This document shows positions 34,212-42,158 of a stretch of 64,000 nt of DNA, piece by piece. The notes under the pieces are model-generated. The model did not search any database and was not told where the DNA came from. It saw nothing but the letters and a program-made list of their open reading frames with translations. The first letter of the stretch is position 1. Every line of letters starts with the position of its first letter. The DNA is from Lysinibacillus cavernae (GTDB lineage: Bacteria > Bacillota > Bacilli > Bacillales_A > Planococcaceae): positions 62,001 through 126,000 of the forward strand of contig NZ_WMEF01000008.1 of assembly GCF_009724685.1 (NCBI RefSeq). Direction: 5' to 3'. The translations under genes and the position numbers were made by a program.

Positions 34212-35708
34212 ATGACTGTTCAACAATTTACGGATTATGTTAAGAAGATGCAACATTATGAGGAAGCACTCAATGTAATTTATTGGGATATGCGGACGGG
34301 CGCACCTAAAAAAGGGTTAGCACAACGTTCAGAGGTATTAGGTACATTATCAGCCTCCTTATTCGATATGCAAACGAGTGAAGAACTGGGCGAGCTTTTA
34401 ACAGCTTTAGAGGCACAAAAAGCTGACCTTGACTATGTGACAAGTCGTTTAGTAGAAGAAGTAAGAAAGAATTACGATCAAAACAAAAAAATCCCAGCTG
34501 ATGAGTATAAAGAATACGTGATTCTTCAATCTAAGTCGGAGACTGCATGGGAAGAAGCGAAGGCGACAAATAATTTTGCGCTATTCCTCCCATATTTAGA
34601 GGAAATCATTCAATGGCAGAAAAAATTCATTCACTATTGGGGCATTAAAAACGGATCTCCGTACAATACATTACTCGATTTATATGAACCAGAAATGACG
34701 ACAGATGTTTTAGATCAAGTATTTGGTGATTTACGTGAATCCATTGTTACACTTGTCCAAAAAATAGCCAATTCATCGAATAAACCAGATACGAGCGTGT
34801 TATTCAAACATTTCCCTCGTGAAGCACAACGTGAATTATCTTTAGAAATGCTAGCTCAGCTTGGTTATGATTTTGATGCAGGACGTTTGGATGAAAGTGT
34901 CCACCCATTCATGATTGGCTTAAATTACGGAGACGCTCGTATTACAACAAAATATGATGAAAATGACTTCCGTTCAGCTATTTTTGGCACGATTCATGAG
35001 TGTGGTCACGCCATGTATGAGCAAAATATAGATGAAAAGTTAGCAGGTCTGCCGTTAGCAACAGGAACTTCGATGGGTATTCATGAGTCTCAATCATTAT
35101 TTTATGAAAACTTTGTAGGCAGAAATGAGAAGTTCTGGGAGCAAAACTATGAGCGTCTACAGCACTTTTCACCAGCGCAGTTTGGCGATGTAGCATTAGC
35201 TGATTTCTTACGTGCTATTAATATGGTCGAACCATCATTCATTCGCATTGAAGCAGATGAATTAACCTATCCATTACATATCATGATTCGCTATGAAATT
35301 GAACGTGACTTGTTCAATGGAGATTTACAGGCGAAAGATCTGCCACAAGTTTGGAATGATAAATATGAGGAATATTTAGGCATTCGCCCTGAGTCTGATG
35401 CACAAGGTGTGCTACAAGATATGCACTGGTCAGGAGGCATGTTCGGTTATTTCCCTTCCTATGCTTTAGGGATGATTTATGCAGCACAGTGGAAACATAC
35501 GATGGACAAGGATATCCCTAATTTCGATGAGCTTTTAGAAAAGGGAGAGCTACTACCAATTCGAGAGTGGTTAACAGATAAGGTCCATCAATATGGGGCT
35601 TTGAAAAAACCATTCGAATTACTAAAGGAAGCAACAGGGGAAGGCTTAAATGCTACGTACTTAGCAAACTATTTACAAGATAAGTACACGAAGCTCTATC
35701 AACTATAA
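34212..35708 (+). CDS. ypwA: M32 carboxypeptidase (Taq type, YpwA)
   Basis: 498 residues, ATG after AAGGAGG. Zinc metallopeptidase of family M32 with the HExxH motif as HECGH at 262-266 and a helical nutcracker-like fold. It removes C-terminal amino acids from peptides in the cytoplasm. The B. subtilis homologue YpwA is a similar size. Followed by a bidirectional terminator shared with the convergent oxidase operon. Confidence 0.95.
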   Translation: MTVQQFTDYVKKMQHYEEALNVIYWDMRTGAPKKGLAQRSEVLGTLSASLFDMQTSEELGELLTALEAQKADLDYVTSRLVEEVRKNYDQNKKIPADEYKEYVILQSKSETAWEEAKATNNFALFLPYLEEIIQWQKKFIHYWGIKNGSPYNTLLDLYEPEMTTDVLDQVFGDLRESIVTLVQKIANSSNKPDTSVLFKHFPREAQRELSLEMLAQLGYDFDAGRLDESVHPFMIGLNYGDARITTKYDENDFRSAIFGTIHECGHAMYEQNIDEKLAGLPLATGTSMGIHESQSLFYENFVGRNEKFWEQNYERLQHFSPAQFGDVALADFLRAINMVEPSFIRIEADELTYPLHIMIRYEIERDLFNGDLQAKDLPQVWNDKYEEYLGIRPESDAQGVLQDMHWSGGMFGYFPSYALGMIYAAQWKHTMDKDIPNFDELLEKGELLPIREWLTDKVHQYGALKKPFELLKEATGEGLNATYLANYLQDKYTKLYQL

Positions 35709-35713
35709 ATTGA

Positions 35714-35754
35714 AAAAAGCGATTTCTCGGAAATGAGAAATCGCTTTTTATGTG
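35714..35754. terminator. Bidirectional terminator between ypwA and cbaA
   Basis: A long perfect stem, 35714-35728 with 35735-35749, flanked by A and T runs. It serves both converging genes. Confidence 0.92.
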
Positions 35755-35765
35755 CATATGGATGT

Positions 35766-37427
35766 TTACCACAATTGATAGCCTTTGGAGCCGGCTGGTG
35801 AATTTGAAATAATATCAATAATTGGCACTGTGTAAGCAAATAAAATTAATGCCACTAGTATAACAAGCCATATTTTGAAGTTTTCTAAAATAGCTGGTGT
35901 TGGACCACTAAGCTCATGAACATCGCCTATAGGGAATTCTTGTTCACCTTTAGGTGCAAACCAAGTTAATTTCACCACGATATAAATAATTACTAGGAGG
36001 GCGATAAAGAGAATTGTTCCGCCGACAGCTTGTGCGATTTGATAAGGAATCCAATCATAGGCCTGCTGAGCGCCTCCATATTCTGAGTAATCTGAGCGAC
36101 GAGGTGCACCGAAAAGACCTGCAATATGCATGGCAGAGGACATAATTGTCATACCAACAGCCCATAGGATACCTGCGAAATTGCTGAGATTATTTAAAGA
36201 CTTTGTCAAAGTACGGCCTGTTAAATGTGGAATTAACCAGAATGCCGCACCGAAGTAAGTTAAAACAACAGCTGTTGCAATTGTTAAATGGAAATGTCCC
36301 GTAACCCAAATCGTATTATGGATTAATTGGTTCATTTGGTAAGAGGCATTGACAATCCCGCCTGCACCTCCAGGAATGAATGCTACCATACCGATAAAAG
36401 GAACGAAGAAACGAGCATCTTTCCATGGTAATTTTTTAAACCAACCGAACAGCCCTTTACCACCTAATTCACGACCACGTAACTCGAACATAGCAAACAT
36501 CGAGAAGGCTGTCATAAGAGAAGGAACGATTACAGCGAAAGTTAATACAACTTGAATGAACTTCCAAGTACCATCAATACCAGGCTCTGTTAACTGATGG
36601 TGAATCCCAACAGGAATAGAGAAGAGTAAGAACAGCATAAATGAAAGTCTTGCTAAAGAATCAGAGAATATTTTTCCGCCAATTACTTTTGGAATAATCA
36701 CGTACCAAACCATGTATGCCGGTAATAGCCAGAAGTATACAAGCGCATGGCCGAAATACCAGAAGAGGGTACGAGATAAGGCCACGTCAACACGCTCAAT
36801 AAAACCTAGCGACCATGGTAACAGTTGGAATAAAACAGAAGCTGCTACACCAAGCGTTGCCACGAACCACATTAAATTATTAACAACAACCATAAACGAT
36901 AATAATGGACTACTTTGTCCGCTACCTTTATGCTCTTTGCGCCACTGTACATAACGTAAAATTTGACCTACGCCGCCAACCCAAGAACCAACCACGACTA
37001 ATGTAAGGCCTAAATAGAAGATCCAGTGTGCCTGTAGTGGTGCATAGAACGTATAAAGAACCGTTGCTTTATTCAATAAAACCATCGTTGCTGAAGCAGC
37101 TGTACCAATGGTCATTAACCAGAAACCAATCCAACCAAGTCTGCGTTGACCATCTGTAAATGTACCAGACGTACGGCTTACACTCGCAATTTGGAAGCCA
37201 TAGATAAAGAATGTAGTTAAAATAAGACCTAGTAATACGCCGTGTACTGTTAATACTTGATAATAGCCAATGCCAGCTGGTAATGTAAATTGACCAGAAC
37301 GTACAAATACTTGTAATAAACCTGCAAGACCACCTAATAACAATGAGATGAATGCCACGTAAATATGTGCCATTGCTAGCTTAGCATCTCGGCGATCTAC
37401 CTTTGTCATTGAATTAGTGTGACTCAT
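35766..37427 (-). CDS. cbaA: ba3-type cytochrome c oxidase subunit I
   Basis: 553 residues with about 13 membrane segments. Heme-copper oxidase subunit I of the B (ba3) type, reducing oxygen to water and pumping protons. Conserved His residues sit in LTVHGVLLGLI, FGHALVYFWLLPAYM and GHFHLTIATAV. It overlaps subunit II by 14 nt and is the last gene of a three-gene operon that begins with the small subunit IIa. B-type oxidases usually have high oxygen affinity, fitting the Fnr-type site upstream of the operon. Confidence 0.94.
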   Translation of the reverse strand: MSHTNSMTKVDRRDAKLAMAHIYVAFISLLLGGLAGLLQVFVRSGQFTLPAGIGYYQVLTVHGVLLGLILTTFFIYGFQIASVSRTSGTFTDGQRRLGWIGFWLMTIGTAASATMVLLNKATVLYTFYAPLQAHWIFYLGLTLVVVGSWVGGVGQILRYVQWRKEHKGSGQSSPLLSFMVVVNNLMWFVATLGVAASVLFQLLPWSLGFIERVDVALSRTLFWYFGHALVYFWLLPAYMVWYVIIPKVIGGKIFSDSLARLSFMLFLLFSIPVGIHHQLTEPGIDGTWKFIQVVLTFAVIVPSLMTAFSMFAMFELRGRELGGKGLFGWFKKLPWKDARFFVPFIGMVAFIPGGAGGIVNASYQMNQLIHNTIWVTGHFHLTIATAVVLTYFGAAFWLIPHLTGRTLTKSLNNLSNFAGILWAVGMTIMSSAMHIAGLFGAPRRSDYSEYGGAQQAYDWIPYQIAQAVGGTILFIALLVIIYIVVKLTWFAPKGEQEFPIGDVHELSGPTPAILENFKIWLVILVALILFAYTVPIIDIISNSPAGSKGYQLW

Positions 37428-37905
37428 TTGAATCCACCACCTTTAGCATAGAGTGCATCATCGTATGTCCTGTACCACAGTATTCATTACATACGATTAA
37501 AAACTCGCCCACCTGATTGACTTCTGTTACATATTCCGAAATATAACCAGGCTCAAGCATCATGTTGATATTTGTACCTGCAACTGAAAAGCCGTGCATA
37601 ACATCCTCGCTTGTCGCGATGAATTTCACCTTTGCACCAAGTGGAACCTCAATTTGTGGAGGGTTATAATTGAATGCTGAAGCAACTACTACAACTTCAT
37701 AATCCCAATCCTTACCCTCTACTTTATGGACACCTGGATTATCAAATGGAGCTGTTTCTTTCACTTTCTCGTAATCTAGTGTTTTTTTACCATTGTTCGG
37801 GTGAGAGCCTTGATGAAATGCCCCGATACCGAGAATGATCAGGAATGCAACTAAAGTAGCAACTCCGAACACAAGCCAATACTTCTCATACTTATGTATG
37901 TGCAT
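37414..37905 (-). CDS. cbaB: ba3-type cytochrome c oxidase subunit II
   Basis: 163 residues: one N-terminal membrane helix (about 10-30) and an extracellular cupredoxin domain with a complete CuA centre (His104, Cys139, Glu141, Cys143, His147, Met150 in CNEYCGTGHTMM). It accepts electrons from cytochrome c and passes them to subunit I. The single helix is typical of ba3 oxidases. Confidence 0.95.
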   Translation of the reverse strand: MHIHKYEKYWLVFGVATLVAFLIILGIGAFHQGSHPNNGKKTLDYEKVKETAPFDNPGVHKVEGKDWDYEVVVVASAFNYNPPQIEVPLGAKVKFIATSEDVMHGFSVAGTNINMMLEPGYISEYVTEVNQVGEFLIVCNEYCGTGHTMMHSMLKVVDSNESH

Positions 37906-37929
37906 ATGTTTCTGTCCCTTCTTCGTAGA

Positions 37930-38052
37930 TTAAAACCGTCCAATGAACAAATCGAAGCAGTACACCCAAAGTAAAATGATGATAATACCTACTCCAAAAA
38001 CTGCATAGAGTGAACCTTTCAAATTCTCATCTGACTTCTTTTTGTTTGCCAT
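37930..38052 (-). CDS. Cytochrome c oxidase subunit IIa (small membrane protein)
   Basis: 40 residues from the ATG at 38052, 6 nt after AGGAGGA. An upstream in-frame ATG would add a nonsense-looking leader that overlaps the promoter, so it is rejected. A Lys-rich N-terminus precedes one membrane helix (LYAVFGVGIIIILLWVYCF). It matches the single-helix subunit IIa of ba3 oxidases in size and position. Confidence 0.85.
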   Translation of the reverse strand: MANKKKSDENLKGSLYAVFGVGIIIILLWVYCFDLFIGRF

Positions 38053-38095
38053 TTTTTGTCCTCCTACGCTTTTTATTGTTGTGTTTCTTACTGTC

Positions 38096-38138
38096 ATCAT
38101 ATAAAAATCCATTTCATTTTGATGTGAAAAAAATCACA
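38096..38138 (-). promoter_or_regulatory. Fnr/Crp-type box and -10 of the cba operon
   Basis: TGTGA-N6-TCACA at 38123-38138 is an exact Fnr/Crp-family palindrome. On the minus strand a TATGAT -10 lies at 38096-38101; this predicts a start point near 38089, and the palindrome is then centred at -41.5, the class II activator position. Two more TGTGAA copies at about 38154-38172 could be ResD-like half sites. Confidence 0.75.
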
Positions 38139-38183
38139 CATCTAAGCGAATTATGTGAAGAAAGTGTGAAAAATTAGGAACAG

Positions 38184-38222
38184 AAAAAAACAAGCCATCT
38201 CAAAAGTCATTGAGATAGCTTG
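38184..38222 (-). terminator. Terminator of cheX
   Basis: CAAGC-ATCTCA (38191-38202) pairs with TGAGAT-GCTTG (38211-38222); the A7 run at 38184-38190 is the T-run on the minus strand. Between it and cheX, a 7-bp hairpin TGTATGC-TCAT-GCATACA (38332-38349) has no T-run. Confidence 0.85.
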
Positions 38223-38385
38223 CTGATTTATTGTATTTTGTTTAATTTTAGTAAATATAATAGATTGGAAGGAAAGCGTAAACCGCTCTTATCAATCTTT
38301 CATGCGCCTGACAAATCGGATACATGAATGCTGTATGCTCATGCATACAATGTCTTATTTGGAAATAATCTTTAATCCTCGTTTT

Positions 38386-38844
38386 CTATTCTTCTTCCTC
38401 GATTGTTAATAGAACTGTTAGTGCACCAATGCTTGGGAGCGAAACTGGGAGAGCAAATGCTTTTTCAAAGCCATATAATTTTGTATTGCCCACCATCACT
38501 GTTGGCGGAGTGATATCAATTTCTAAGCTTTCTTGCCCAACAGCTGTACATAAATTTCCTGCAATCATGTTACCAAATTCACCTGTAAAGGATTCTAACA
38601 TTTCTCCCTCTAGTGGCATACCGAACATTGTACTGCCAATCCCTCCAAACACTTCGGGAGAGGAATCAATGATGACGCGCCCCTTTACATCTCCGATTAA
38701 GCCAATTAATACGCCCATTTGCTGTTGTTGAAAGGGTTCAGAAATAATACTAGGCGACTTTACTTCTATATCCATAGGAAGAATGGATTTTAAAGCGTGG
38801 ATTGTCCCGTTTAAAATAGTTTGAAAGTACTTCGAATTACTCAT
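38386..38844 (-). CDS. cheX: CheX-type CheY-P phosphatase
   Basis: 152 residues. The CheC/CheX/FliY phosphatase motif is present once: Ser85-x3-Glu89-x2-Asn92 followed by Pro113/Pro114. CheX dephosphorylates the response regulator CheY-P in chemotaxis. It is a single gene here, with its own terminator and no other chemotaxis gene nearby. A perfect 9-bp inverted repeat lies 31-58 nt upstream. Confidence 0.9.
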   Translation of the reverse strand: MSNSKYFQTILNGTIHALKSILPMDIEVKSPSIISEPFQQQQMGVLIGLIGDVKGRVIIDSSPEVFGGIGSTMFGMPLEGEMLESFTGEFGNMIAGNLCTAVGQESLEIDITPPTVMVGNTKLYGFEKAFALPVSLPSIGALTVLLTIEEEE

Positions 38845-38874
38845 GGTTACCGCATCCTTTTTCCGACTTTTCTA

Positions 38875-38902
38875 CATCTTACCATGTAAAAAGGGTAAGA
38901 TG
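38875..38902. promoter_or_regulatory. 9-bp inverted repeat between cheX and the small Fur-boxed gene
   Basis: CATCTTACC (38875-38883) and GGTAAGATG (38894-38902) are perfect inverted copies with a 10-nt spacer. It could be an operator for either divergent gene or a 5' leader hairpin of cheX. It does not carry a T-run. Confidence 0.5.
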
Positions 38903-38912
38903 AAAGTATGTC

Positions 38913-38961
38913 TTGACGAATTAACGTGAAATTTATAATATATTAATGAGAATGATTTTCA
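38913..38961 (+). promoter_or_regulatory. Promoter with Fur box for the 29-residue gene
   Basis: TTGACG (38913-38918) and TATAAT/TAATAT (38934-38942) form a sigma-A type promoter. TGAGAAT-G-ATTTTCA at 38947-38961 is a good 7-1-7 Fur box that covers the expected start point, so iron-loaded Fur would block transcription. Confidence 0.75.
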
Positions 38962-39007
38962 AATTCAATGTAATGGTCTATATTTATGTAAAAAGGAGCG
39001 GTTAGCA

Positions 39008-39097
39008 ATGACATTCGTATTAATTGGAGCAGCTGTAGTCATCTATATTGGAGTTGGGAAATACGTCATGAAACAGGCGACTGCACATTTAAAATAA
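39008..39097 (+). CDS. 29-residue single-helix membrane protein, Fur-boxed
   Basis: A complete small gene: AAAAGGAGCGG ribosome site about 8 nt before ATG 39008, 29 codons and TAA, followed by a strong terminator. Product: hydrophobic N-terminal half (FVLIGAAVVIYIGVG) then a basic end with three Lys, so a short membrane protein with a cationic tail. No family recognised. B. subtilis makes small basic Fur-regulated proteins (FbpA, FbpB, FbpC), an analogy by regulation and size only. The transcript could also act as a small RNA. Confidence 0.7.
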   Translation: MTFVLIGAAVVIYIGVGKYVMKQATAHLK

Positions 39098-39113
39098 GAA
39101 ATTGTATACCATA

Positions 39114-39149
39114 AAGCATGGTCCGAGTAATCGGGACCATGCTTTTTTT
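39114..39149 (+). terminator. Terminator after the 29-residue gene
   Basis: A perfect 11-bp stem, AAGCATGGTCC (39114-39124) with GGACCATGCTT (39134-39144), followed by T5 or more. Confidence 0.93.
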
Positions 39150-39373
39150 ATGTTGAAAAAACTTTTTACTATAGGTTTTTGTTAGTAGGGAGCTTTTTAA
39201 TAGGTGTTCCTATTAAAAAAAACAAAAGATCCTGATTTATATGTTTTATCTAAATAATTTAATTAAATAGAATTTTTATTTTTTTCTGAAAACTATTGAA
39301 ATAACCCGCTGATTTCTGATAAGATTTTAAAAAATGGAATCGCGTTTCATATATTGGAACGGAGGGGGGAGAA
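39150..39373 (+). promoter_or_regulatory. Promoter and operator-like dyad of the peptide cluster
   Basis: TTGAAA (39296-39301), an 18-nt spacer and TAAGAT (39320-39325) form a likely promoter. Just downstream, ATGGAA-N5-TTTCAT (39334-39350) is a dyad that could be the operator of the IclR regulator encoded in the same operon; it is also faintly like a cre site. Further upstream, 39194-39204 and 39209-39219 form an 11-bp perfect hairpin with a 4-nt loop and no T-run. Confidence 0.55.
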
Positions 39374-40387
39374 ATGAGCTTGAATATTTTAGAAGTTAAA
39401 GATTTGAAAATAGGTATTCAACAAAATAAAAAAGATATTGCTATTGTGAATGGATTGTCATTCCATCTTGAAAAAGGAAAAACCTTGGGGATTGTAGGGG
39501 AATCAGGTTGTGGAAAAAGTATGACATCACTTTCACTTATGGGATTGTTACCTTCTGGGGTTAATTGGCAAAGTGGCGAAATTTACATAGATCAAAAACA
39601 AATTAATAAAAAAGCGAAGAAGGAGTGGCGAAAGATTCGTGGGAAAAAAATTTCCATGATATTTCAGGAACCAATGAGTTCGTTAAATCCAGTGTATAAA
39701 GTCGGTTCTCAAATAATGGAGATGATTCATAGTCACGAAAATATTTCAAAAAAAGAAGCACATGAGCGTGCAGTTGATATGCTTCGTCTCGTTGGTATAC
39801 CTCGTCCCGATAAAGTAGTAAATGAGTATCCTCATCAGTTATCAGGAGGAATGCGACAACGGGTAATGATCGCCATGGCTTTAGCTTGTGGACCGGAAAT
39901 ATTAATAGCAGACGAGCCTACTACTGCTTTAGATGTGACTATTCAGGCTCAAATTTTAGATTTAATGAAAGATGTACAGGAAAAATTAGACATGTCCATC
40001 ATTTTAATTACCCATGATCTAGGTGTAGTAGCGGAAATTTGTGAGAGAGTAATCGTGATGTATGCGGGTGAAATAGTTGAAGAGGCGAATGTGTTGGATT
40101 TATTTGATCAACCTCTCCATCCATATACAAAAGGATTACTAAACTCATTGCCGGATATTGAATCGCAACAAGAGTATCTTCCATCTATTGAAGGGGTGGT
40201 ACCATCGCCATCGGATATGCCTTCTGGTTGTAGATTTTTCGATCGATGTGAATTTGCAACAGATAAATGTAAAAACAAACCTGATCTATTTACAACGTCT
40301 ATTGGTACCACAGTAAGATGTTGGTTATATGAAGAGAATGAAGTGGTAGGGGGAATTGGAAATGGGCAGTCCATTGTTAGAAGTTAA
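39374..40387 (+). CDS. Dipeptide/oligopeptide ABC transporter ATPase (DppD/OppD type)
   Basis: 337 residues. Walker [12 protein letters not shown], signature [10 protein letters not shown], Walker [13 protein letters not shown], and the C-terminal oligopeptide-transporter extension with Cys residues ([14 protein letters not shown]) that may hold an iron-sulfur cluster. First gene of the peptide cluster; its end overlaps the next ATPase gene. It would power the import of peptides captured by the binding protein at 42159. Confidence 0.93.
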   Translation: MSLNILEVKDLKIGIQQNKKDIAIVNGLSFHLEKGKTLGIVGESGCGKSMTSLSLMGLLPSGVNWQSGEIYIDQKQINKKAKKEWRKIRGKKISMIFQEPMSSLNPVYKVGSQIMEMIHSHENISKKEAHERAVDMLRLVGIPRPDKVVNEYPHQLSGGMRQRVMIAMALACGPEILIADEPTTALDVTIQAQILDLMKDVQEKLDMSIILITHDLGVVAEICERVIVMYAGEIVEEANVLDLFDQPLHPYTKGLLNSLPDIESQQEYLPSIEGVVPSPSDMPSGCRFFDRCEFATDKCKNKPDLFTTSIGTTVRCWLYEENEVVGGIGNGQSIVRS

Positions 40388-41339
40388 ACACTTAAAAAAA
40401 TATTTTCCAGTAAAAGGATCACGTACAGGGAATTTAAAAGCAGTAGATGATGTTTCATTTTTTGTAAATGAAGGAGAAGTTTTAGGAATCGTGGGGGAAT
40501 CAGGGTGTGGAAAGTCCACTATGGGCAAAACAATAATCCAACTTCTTACACCTACTGAAGGTGAAATTTTACTGAACGGAGAAAATATTGCAACTCTTAG
40601 TCCAAAAGAGGTACGTCAAAAACGTCGTGATATGCAAATTATTTTTCAAGATCCTTTCTCATCCCTTAATCCTCGTATGAAGGTTTTTAAAATAATTGAA
40701 GAACCGTTAGTGAATTTTGGAATTGGAACAAAGGAAGAGAGGAAACAACGCGTTAATGAGGTAGCCAAGCAGGTTGGACTCACACAAAAGCAGTTAGAAC
40801 GTTTCCCACATGAATTTTCAGGTGGTCAAAGACAACGAATTGGAATTGCTAGAGCATTAGTGTCAAATCCGAAATTGATTGTTGCAGATGAACCAGTATC
40901 TGCTCTTGATGTTTCGATTCAATCTCAAGTATTAAATATAATGAAAGATTTAAAAAAGGAAATGAACCTTACGTATATTTTCATATCTCATGATCTTAGT
41001 GTAGTGCACCATTTTTGTGACCGGATAGGAGTAATGTACTTAGGTAAGTTAGTGGAAATGGCAGACAAACATGAATTATTTAATAATCCTAAACACCCTT
41101 ACACAAAAGCATTACTATCTGCATTACCAAAATCTCATCCTTCAAAAGTTAAGGAACGTATTGTGCTCAGTGGGGATGTTCCAAATCCAGCAAATCCACC
41201 ATCTGGTTGCACCTTCCATACACGATGTCCAAGTTGTATGGAAATATGTAAAGTGACATCTCCGAGATTACACAGTATTGGCGATAAGCATGAAGTTTCA
41301 TGTTTACTTTATGAAGAGCAAATGGAGCGATTAACATGA
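40362..41339 (+). CDS. Dipeptide/oligopeptide ABC transporter ATPase (DppF/OppF type)
   Basis: 325 residues from ATG 40362, 8 nt after AGGGGG (an in-frame TTG lies 6 nt earlier). Second ATPase of the transporter with [33 protein letters not shown] and the C-terminal TFHTRCPSCMEIC cysteine cluster. OppD/OppF-like subunits normally work as a heterodimer. It overlaps the iclR start by 4 nt (ATGA). Confidence 0.93.
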   Translation: MGSPLLEVKHLKKYFPVKGSRTGNLKAVDDVSFFVNEGEVLGIVGESGCGKSTMGKTIIQLLTPTEGEILLNGENIATLSPKEVRQKRRDMQIIFQDPFSSLNPRMKVFKIIEEPLVNFGIGTKEERKQRVNEVAKQVGLTQKQLERFPHEFSGGQRQRIGIARALVSNPKLIVADEPVSALDVSIQSQVLNIMKDLKKEMNLTYIFISHDLSVVHHFCDRIGVMYLGKLVEMADKHELFNNPKHPYTKALLSALPKSHPSKVKERIVLSGDVPNPANPPSGCTFHTRCPSCMEICKVTSPRLHSIGDKHEVSCLLYEEQMERLT

Positions 41340-42127
41340 GCAAAACATTGGAAAAAGGTATCAACATTTTAACTTTATTCACTGAAGAAAAACCATCTTG
41401 GCGGTTAGACGAATTAGCAATCGAAACGGATATTCCTAAGCCGACCCTACATAGATTTTTAAAAACATTTACAGATTTAGGTGTATTAAAACGTCCTTAT
41501 GTTCAAAGTGGTGGACAGCTAGTATTGAGCGATCATTATTTACTTGGACATAAGCTTATCGAATTAGGAGCGATTGCTGCTAATTCAATTGAAATTCGTT
41601 CTTTGGCTATACCGTATATGAAGATGTTGCAACAGAAATTTGACTTAGCTGTGCAGCTAATCGTTTTGGATGAAACAGATGGCCTTTATATTGAAAAAAT
41701 TGAAAGTTTAAAACCTGTTCTATTGTATACACGAGTGGGAAGAAGAGCACCACTTTATGCAGGAGCTTGTTCGCGAATACTTTTATCTTTTCAATCGGAA
41801 GAAAAAATTAGTGAGGTATTGCAAAAACCACGTAAAAAATATGCTAGTGGAACGGCTGATAGTGACCAAGAAATCCACAAATTAATTGAGTTTGGGAAAA
41901 AAAATGGCTATGCCTACAGCGTGTCAGAATTGGAAGAAGGCACTGTTTCAATAGCAGTACCGATTTTCAATAGTGACCGCAGAGTAGAATACTCGATTAG
42001 TATAGCTGGTATAGAATCACTATTACCTCAAGAAAAAATAAATACATTTTTAGAAGGACTGTGGGAAACTGCTGCTTTAATATCTGCTGAACTAGGTTAT
42101 TCGATGCCATATCCTTATGGTGTATAA
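41336..42127 (+). CDS. IclR-family transcriptional regulator
   Basis: 263 residues. N-terminal winged helix-turn-helix (about 1-65, RLDELAIETDIPKPTLHRFL) and a C-terminal GAF-like effector domain with the family signature near 210-235 (SVSELEEGTVSIAVPIFN). It lies inside the transporter operon, translationally coupled to the upstream ATPase, and is the likely regulator of the cluster. Its ligand may be a peptide, pyroglutamate or a product of it; this is inference. Confidence 0.92.
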   Translation: MSKTLEKGINILTLFTEEKPSWRLDELAIETDIPKPTLHRFLKTFTDLGVLKRPYVQSGGQLVLSDHYLLGHKLIELGAIAANSIEIRSLAIPYMKMLQQKFDLAVQLIVLDETDGLYIEKIESLKPVLLYTRVGRRAPLYAGACSRILLSFQSEEKISEVLQKPRKKYASGTADSDQEIHKLIEFGKKNGYAYSVSELEEGTVSIAVPIFNSDRRVEYSISIAGIESLLPQEKINTFLEGLWETAALISAELGYSMPYPYGV

Positions 42128-42158
42128 ATAGCACAAATACAAAAGGGGATGAACAATA

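Noticed and set aside
37930-38112. 60-residue version of the oxidase subunit IIa
   Set aside because: The upstream start has no ribosome site and the extension would overlap the -10 region; ATG at 38052 follows AGGAGGA.
38283-38385. Gene in the gap after cheX
   Set aside because: No open frame with a start and ribosome site; only a small hairpin without T-run.
39194-39219. 11-bp hairpin as a terminator
   Set aside because: It is followed by A on both strands, with no T-run in either direction.
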